Shown here: in pieces, positions 58,753 to 64,000 of the stretch
Layout of the letters: the number at the start of each line of letters is the position of its first letter
How positions within the stretch are numbered: position 1 is the stretch's first letter
Assembly: GCA_016719565.1 (NCBI GenBank)
Contig: JADJYU010000005.1
Span: 434,001-498,000 of the forward strand
Length of the DNA: 64,000 nt
Source of the DNA: Ignavibacteria bacterium
Lineage (GTDB): Bacteria > Bacteroidota > Ignavibacteria > Tepidaquicellales > Tepidaquicellaceae
Direction: 5' to 3'
Made by a program: the position numbers and the translations under genes
Notes under the pieces: generated by a model
Told to the model about the DNA's origin: nothing
Databases searched by the model: none
Seen by the model: only the letters and a program-made list of their open reading frames with translations

Positions 58753-61700
58753 TTAAGGAGCTACTTTCATCACAGTATTGAAAGCATTATTATCAGCGAT
58801 AGTATAGTCAGAAAGATCAGCTAATCCGTCGCCGTTTGCATCTGCAGGAATATATCCCGTGGCAAAATTATTTACATCATTGTCAATCTGAGCTAAGTCA
58901 CTAAGGTCTATAATATCATCCTGATTAACATCACCGCTGTACATTCCAAATACTACAGGTGAATTATCGACCTGGGTCATATTGCTGCCGAAAGCCTGCG
59001 TAGCGAGATTAGTGAAATCGTAATTCATTATAGTTGCTTCTACATAAGGCTCTCCTCCTGATTTGCTCCAGGTCTCGATTGAATTTCTGTGTTCTGCAAC
59101 AATATAATAAGTACCGCTCGGCTGTGAAAATGTAAATATTCCGGTAAAGCTTACAGAATCAACAACAGATACGGATGTATCGAGCACATTATAAGGTGAG
59201 ATAGTAGAATGCAGATATACTCTAACTGTATCCTTCATATTGAGTTTCCCGGACAAATTATAAAATCCTTCCGGTAATACTTTTACATTAATGGTAGTAA
59301 CTGCTAGACCATTGCATGTCAAAGGAACCGGCTGGAATCCGGGAACACCGGGATTGTCATCCGTTCCGTTAGTTAAAAATGGAGCGAATGTTACCACACC
59401 AGAAATAGCAGATGCAATATTCGGTGATTCTGTTGTACCAAACCAGTTACATGTGGCATTCTGTGAAACGCCTGTTTGATTGAACAATGCATAGGTGTTT
59501 CCGCTGAGGTCGTTATCGTTGGCAACTCCGTTCAGCGTCGCGCCTGCATCTTTATAGAAATAAATAGCTGCGTCCCAGCCGCTGACTTTGTTTTCAGTGG
59601 CAGTTGCATTCAAAGTTTCGGTTCCGATTGCATCCATTTCTATACCGACACCGTTGGTTCCGTCACTTGTAAGAGTGTTTCTGTAAATCATTGTATTGAT
59701 CGGCATATTATCTCCACGATTGCCGCTTCTGTTTGCAGTGCCTGCATCAAAAGGTTCCGCAGCTACTCTTGGTGTTCCGCCCGGATCAGCGTCAATTCCC
59801 CAGTATGAAACAGTTCCTGTATTTACTGCTGTAGCGTTTAAAGTATTTTCACTTATCAAGCCGCCGACGTCAATATAATAGATTCCCATCTGGCATGCTG
59901 TTAGCAAATTACCTGAAGTAGTGTCAGGACCTGCAGACTGATACAGAAGAATTCCTGTTGAAACTGCAGTAGAAGGTGTGTAAGAAAGATTACTGATTGT
60001 ATTACCTCTGATAGAACCTGAAGCGCCTGTGCTGAGCTGGAATCCGTTCTGAGCTATGAAATTGACCGGACCTGAACCTGTAACTGTATTACTGTCTGCT
60101 TTGATGCGAAGATCAGCACCTGCAAACACAGTTGCATTTTTCTGGAAATCATAAATTGAATTTCCTTTTACATTCAGAGTTCTCAGATTTCCGTTGTCCG
60201 CCAAAGCATATAATCCAACTCCTGCCTGGGCTCCGTTCATTGGTGTATTTCTGATCGCTTTAATTTCACAATCATTCACTTCTCCTCCTGCATTGCGGTA
60301 TGCAATACCGATGAATCTGTTGTTGGCATTTCCTTTTCCTGCGCCGTCAACAGAAATATCATTTATAAATACATCAGACGCATCGTGAACATATATAACA
60401 GGTTTGTTTACATTGACACCTGTCATGAAAGATAATGTTAACACATTCGGTGAAATTATATTTGTTACTGTAGTTCCCTGACCTTTGATATTAAGTGATT
60501 TATTAATTTCAATCTGCTCCGTGAAATTTCCCGGACCGACATTCACGATAAATCCGGGTAAAGCTGCATTGACGCCTCTTTGAACAGAAGGAACTGTTGT
60601 CACCGGTGATACAAAACTGTTCACGGTTACAAAATCATGGTTTGCTTTCACAAGTACAAATCCTAAACCGCCGTCATCAATGCCATGTTGTATTCTGTCC
60701 TCAAGTGAGAAGAGGTTAGTTAGTGACATCGAAGCCGGTGATTCCAATCCTGCTCCCTCATCATATTGATTATTAGTTGCGTCAACATTTACATTAACTT
60801 TTTTCTTGGTTGAAACATATGTTGCTAACCAGACAGGATCTCCTGCTGTTGATAATGTTTCGTTATTAAGACTGATCTTTTTATGAACATTGTTTTTGAA
60901 AAGATTCTCGTCTCCTAATGTACCGACTGTAACTGTACCTATCGAAGACAAGCTGTCTGAATTTGCAAGTTCAACTGAGATTCCTGTCTGACCTAATGCG
61001 CTGTTTCCGTTGAATGTATTGTTAGTAATTACAGCGTTGCTTGTAAATGCAGGCTGCGGCGCAAGAGTTCTTTGTTTAGTATCAATGCGGATGGATCTGA
61101 AATTTACTGCTGAGAGATCAGGTATAAAAGTGTTATTATCTATTGTAACATTACCTGATCTTCCCGAGAAAATTCCAAAGTTAACATAATTCTGAATTGA
61201 ATTTCCTGAGACCATTAAGCTGGCGCCCGGCAATGTAATATTCTTCAGTTCGATCATTGCAAAGTCCGTTCCGCCTCCATATGCATTTGACGGTTCACAA
61301 ATATTGTTGATAAATGAATGCGCGCCGTTACCAAGATAATTTATTTCAGCGTTTCCTTTCAGATCATTACTTTCAATGTTTAACAGTCCGCCCTGTATGT
61401 CACCTGACTGGAATGAATAGAATCCGTTTATCTCATTGTTTGTCCAGTCACCGTAACAATTCAATGTCCTGACTCCCCTTCCGAGCGGTGAATTTCCGGT
61501 GTGTTTTATTTCGTTGCTGTCGATATTCAGCTGATCGTAATTTGGTCCTCCTGCATTACCTGCCTGTATTCCGAAACTATTGAATATCGGTACACCTGTA
61601 TTGGCAGTTCCTTCGATCTCATTATTTTTAATAGTAAGATTGTTAAAGCTACCTGAAGTTGCAGCTTTGATTCCGGAGGTTACCGCTATCTGATTAAAGC

Positions 61701-64000
61701 GGATCACGAAATTGTTAATAGTAACATTTGGAACTGTTACTGAAAATGTCTGGCCGACCGATCCTTCAACAACCGGCTTGGAAGAAGGGTTCGAAATGTT
61801 ACCAAACAAAGTTAATTCTTTACTGACTATTACATTCTCACTGTAGTAACCTGTATCAACATCAATGGTATGTGTATTAAGTGTTTGAGCATCATTTATA
61901 GCTGCCTGAATAGAACAAAATACTTCATTCGTATTTGTGTTCGTCACTACTCCCGCAGTTAATCCCGAACCTACGTCTCTTGTATCAGTTACATTTGTAA
62001 GAGTATTTCCGAAAATATTTACACCGCAGGTTATCGGAGAGTTTCCTCTTCCGAAATATGTATCTGCTATGTCATTCTGATTTCCGTCGCCGGGATAAGG
62101 AAGATGTCCCGCCTGACGCTGAATACCTATATCACATCCGCTCACCGTGTTACCGCTGACTGTGTGGCTTGTTCCTTCTATTACTATTCCGAAGCCTTCG
62201 CTTGTGCTTGGCTGCATGTATCCGGCTACTGTATTATTCTGTACTACTGTTCCGTTCGGTACATCCACATTTCCTGCGAGCACTCCTCTTCTGAACACTG
62301 CTATGCCTGCGATGTCTCTTGTATCAACTATTGGTAATGTTCTTGATACATTGTTATTTTCTATCACAACTCTGCCTGCGCCTGTGGGCAGACCGGAGCC
62401 GTTCGGATTTTTGATCTCTATTCCAAACCGTCCGTTATTAAGAAGCGTGTTATTGCTCACGACATTCTCGCCCGGTCCCTGAAGTCCCACAAGACCGATA
62501 CCGTTATCAAAGTTATCGTATATGTTATTGTTTGAGATCGTAACTCCTGATGCCGTACCGTCCTGAAGCTCAACGCCGCAGCAGTTGTTATTGAATACTA
62601 TGCAGTTGGTTATTGTAATGTTTTCTTTCAGACCGTTCCAGATAACTATACCTCTTGCGTTTGATGTATGGCCTGATGATGTTACCGAGTCCAGAAGCAC
62701 CGTGTTGACAGGACCGTTTGCATAGAATCCGCTGCCGCCTACATTGTTCTGTAACACTACATTGTTTACAGTCAGGTAATTGTTGCCGCCTATTCCGTAT
62801 ATGCCTGCATCAGTGTTGCCGTTTGAGCCTGCAAAGTTCTGAACCGTAAGTTTTTCGATCGTCACATTTGTTATGCCGTTATTGACAGCTATTCCTCTGC
62901 CCATTCCAAGACCTGTGCCGTCAACTATGCAGTTTGTTTTGTCAACTCCGTATAGTGTCAGGGATTTATCTATTGTAACTCTTTCATTATAGGTAAACTC
63001 CGCACATTCGATCACATCGTTCGGATTTGCTGCCGCTACAGAACTCTGTATCGTCTGATAGTATGTATTCTGTGTAATGTTGTGAACCGGTAAGAAGTAA
63101 AGCAGATTACCGAGACACATATTATCGACCTTATGGAAGAGAGCTGTTTCAAGAGCTGATCTTTGAGCAAAGTTCATCGCTGAAGGAAGCTGAAGACCTG
63201 AACCTACATCAAATCTGTTATCTTCAATATCCAGATTTACCGACCAGCAGCCCATTGTTGTAATTGCGGCCGGACCTGCGCCGATCATTGAAGTATATGC
63301 AGGGAAGGCTGATGTATTGCTTGCTCCCGTCTGATTGTCAAGATATATGAAGTTTGAAAATCCGCTGTTGAATGTATTTTCATTTCCTGTGTTTCCTATA
63401 GTATAACTTCCGATCACTGCATTATCGTTATCATGATTATGAAAACTCAATGCCGTTCCGCCGTTTGCGCCTGAGTAATTAAATGTATTGTTGGTCAGCA
63501 CGGCTGAATTTGAGACCTGTATGATTGCGTTTGAGTTAGTGCTTATTGATTTTGTGTTGATCGCAATGTGATGGAATGTTGTCGAGTCCGATGCCGGGGT
63601 AAATGTATTATTATCAATCGTTAAGCTGTTATAATTCTCCACGCTTGCTCCCCACATGTGACCTGTAAACGTATTGCCGCTCACCATCGTTGTTTTAAAA
63701 TTGTAATTATTCTTCAGTCTTAAAACAGCCGTATTAGCCGCTGCCACGTTTGCAAAGCTTCCCTCAAATGTATTTCCTGAAACGGTCAGTATGCCTGCGC
63801 CTGCATTCATATCTGAAAATTCCACGCCGCCGCCGTTTAACTGATTATTGGTAACGTCAACATTGCCGTTGTTTCCGAATCTTACTAACACGTCATGGTT
63901 GATCGACTGGAATATATTGTTGGTAAACAATCCGCCGCCTTCATCCACTGAAACCGCTGCCCTGAAATATCTGGGTACGCCGAAGCCGTCATCCACTACT
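58753..64000 (-). CDS. Secreted parallel beta-helix protein with dockerin-like tail, 5' end missing
   Basis: The reading frame is open to the right edge of the window (GTG at 63996 is internal), so the signal peptide and start lie outside. At least 1,748 residues are present. Nearly all of it is a right-handed parallel beta-helix with short rungs of the type I.NN.F and VSGNTV. NosD/pectate-lyase-like segments begin with TIQSSVAAANPNDVIECA, EVFCSIQAAINDAQTLN and SVQRGVNAALPGFIV, so at least three helix units occur. The end is the shared module (HRNSIETWS, FNLSGKLNMKDTVRVYLHS) and a variant dockerin pair (GDVNQDDIIDLSDLAQIDND, ADANGDGLADLSDYTIADNN) ending MKVAP. Beta-helices of this kind often bind or cut polysaccharide, but no lyase or hydrolase residues can be assigned. 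A terminator follows at 58678. Confidence 0.9.
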   Translation of the reverse strand, partial: VVDDGFGVPRYFRAAVSVDEGGGLFTNNIFQSINHDVLVRFGNNGNVDVTNNQLNGGGVEFSDMNAGAGILTVSGNTFEGSFANVAAANTAVLRLKNNYNFKTTMVSGNTFTGHMWGASVENYNSLTIDNNTFTPASDSTTFHHIAINTKSISTNSNAIIQVSNSAVLTNNTFNYSGANGGTALSFHNHDNDNAVIGSYTIGNTGNENTFNSGFSNFIYLDNQTGASNTSAFPAYTSMIGAGPAAITTMGCWSVNLDIEDNRFDVGSGLQLPSAMNFAQRSALETALFHKVDNMCLGNLLYFLPVHNITQNTYYQTIQSSVAAANPNDVIECAEFTYNERVTIDKSLTLYGVDKTNCIVDGTGLGMGRGIAVNNGITNVTIEKLTVQNFAGSNGNTDAGIYGIGGNNYLTVNNVVLQNNVGGSGFYANGPVNTVLLDSVTSSGHTSNARGIVIWNGLKENITITNCIVFNNNCCGVELQDGTASGVTISNNNIYDNFDNGIGLVGLQGPGENVVSNNTLLNNGRFGIEIKNPNGSGLPTGAGRVVIENNNVSRTLPIVDTRDIAGIAVFRRGVLAGNVDVPNGTVVQNNTVAGYMQPSTSEGFGIVIEGTSHTVSGNTVSGCDIGIQRQAGHLPYPGDGNQNDIADTYFGRGNSPITCGVNIFGNTLTNVTDTRDVGSGLTAGVVTNTNTNEVFCSIQAAINDAQTLNTHTIDVDTGYYSENVIVSKELTLFGNISNPSSKPVVEGSVGQTFSVTVPNVTINNFVIRFNQIAVTSGIKAATSGSFNNLTIKNNEIEGTANTGVPIFNSFGIQAGNAGGPNYDQLNIDSNEIKHTGNSPLGRGVRTLNCYGDWTNNEINGFYSFQSGDIQGGLLNIESNDLKGNAEINYLGNGAHSFINNICEPSNAYGGGTDFAMIELKNITLPGASLMVSGNSIQNYVNFGIFSGRSGNVTIDNNTFIPDLSAVNFRSIRIDTKQRTLAPQPAFTSNAVITNNTFNGNSALGQTGISVELANSDSLSSIGTVTVGTLGDENLFKNNVHKKISLNNETLSTAGDPVWLATYVSTKKKVNVNVDATNNQYDEGAGLESPASMSLTNLFSLEDRIQHGIDDGGLGFVLVKANHDFVTVNSFVSPVTTVPSVQRGVNAALPGFIVNVGPGNFTEQIEINKSLNIKGQGTTVTNIISPNVLTLSFMTGVNVNKPVIYVHDASDVFINDISVDGAGKGNANNRFIGIAYRNAGGEVNDCEIKAIRNTPMNGAQAGVGLYALADNGNLRTLNVKGNSIYDFQKNATVFAGADLRIKADSNTVTGSGPVNFIAQNGFQLSTGASGSIRGNTISNLSYTPSTAVSTGILLYQSAGPDTTSGNLLTACQMGIYYIDVGGLISENTLNATAVNTGTVSYWGIDADPGGTPRVAAEPFDAGTANRSGNRGDNMPINTMIYRNTLTSDGTNGVGIEMDAIGTETLNATATENKVSGWDAAIYFYKDAGATLNGVANDNDLSGNTYALFNQTGVSQNATCNWFGTTESPNIASAISGVVTFAPFLTNGTDDNPGVPGFQPVPLTCNGLAVTTINVKVLPEGFYNLSGKLNMKDTVRVYLHSTISPYNVLDTSVSVVDSVSFTGIFTFSQPSGTYYIVAEHRNSIETWSKSGGEPYVEATIMNYDFTNLATQAFGSNMTQVDNSPVVFGMYSGDVNQDDIIDLSDLAQIDNDVNNFATGYIPADANGDGLADLSDYTIADNNAFNTVMKVAP

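Noticed and set aside
59476..59808. Several plus-strand frames of 60-111 codons opposite the beta-helix gene
   Set aside because: They mirror the repetitive beta-helix codons and resemble no protein family.
2190..64000. Dockerin-like tails as proof of a cellulosome
   Set aside because: No cohesin, cellulase or glycoside hydrolase domain is identifiable in the window, and the cargo is mainly propellers and adhesion-like domains.

Overview
The window is AT-rich and looks like the chromosome of a free-living member of the FCB group, most likely Ignavibacteria or a close relative within Bacteroidota. This inference rests on three things: a subtilase that ends in a textbook type IX secretion (T9SS) C-terminal domain, the mostly Shine-Dalgarno-less genes, and large secreted proteins built from FG-GAP, LamG, SBBP and beta-helix domains. 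I see no tRNA, rRNA, CRISPR array or transposase.

Two gene families are interleaved. On the minus strand lie ten large secreted proteins (2190-38683 and 56879-64000). Their N-terminal parts are unrelated: an M14 carboxypeptidase, MAM/anchor-J domains, LamG plus P-domain, FG-GAP, SBBP and other beta-propellers, and a beta-helix. All ten end in the same module of about 110 residues followed by a two-repeat, dockerin-like, calcium-binding tail that usually finishes in KITP. On the plus strand lie twelve members of one family of cytoplasmic, probably all-helical proteins of about 450-500 residues, called here the SPYFN family after a conserved N-terminal motif. Two of the twelve are frameshifted. 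I know of no characterised function for this family.

The layout is rhythmic. From 178 to 32160 single SPYFN genes alternate with one to three minus-strand surface genes, and most SPYFN genes start head-to-head with a surface gene. From 38854 to 55864 the pattern changes. SPYFN genes form tandem runs of three (40215-44848) and four (48964-55136). Their divergent partners are now small secreted proteins (135, 131 and 136 aa) that look like free-standing T9SS C-terminal domains. A T9SS subtilase sits between the runs. A MazEF-type toxin-antitoxin pair (56217-56778) takes the SPYFN position opposite the third mini-protein. Two more surface genes close the window, the last running off the right edge.

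The non-coding DNA is unusually structured. Nearly every gap carries tandem heptanucleotide repeats of several sequence families (TTAATAG, CATTTAA, CATTGAA, CAATTAT, AATTAAG). The TTAATAG family commonly begins at, or supplies, the stop codon of the upstream gene. A 60-nt three-way-junction element occurs five times, with compensatory stem changes. A CAAAG...TTTTTG box recurs in the divergent promoters at a fairly fixed distance from the SPYFN start. My working model is a multi-copy surface-display locus in which each helical cytoplasmic protein is expressed with, and may regulate or assist, a neighbouring exported protein. The pairing and repeats are seen directly; the function is inference.
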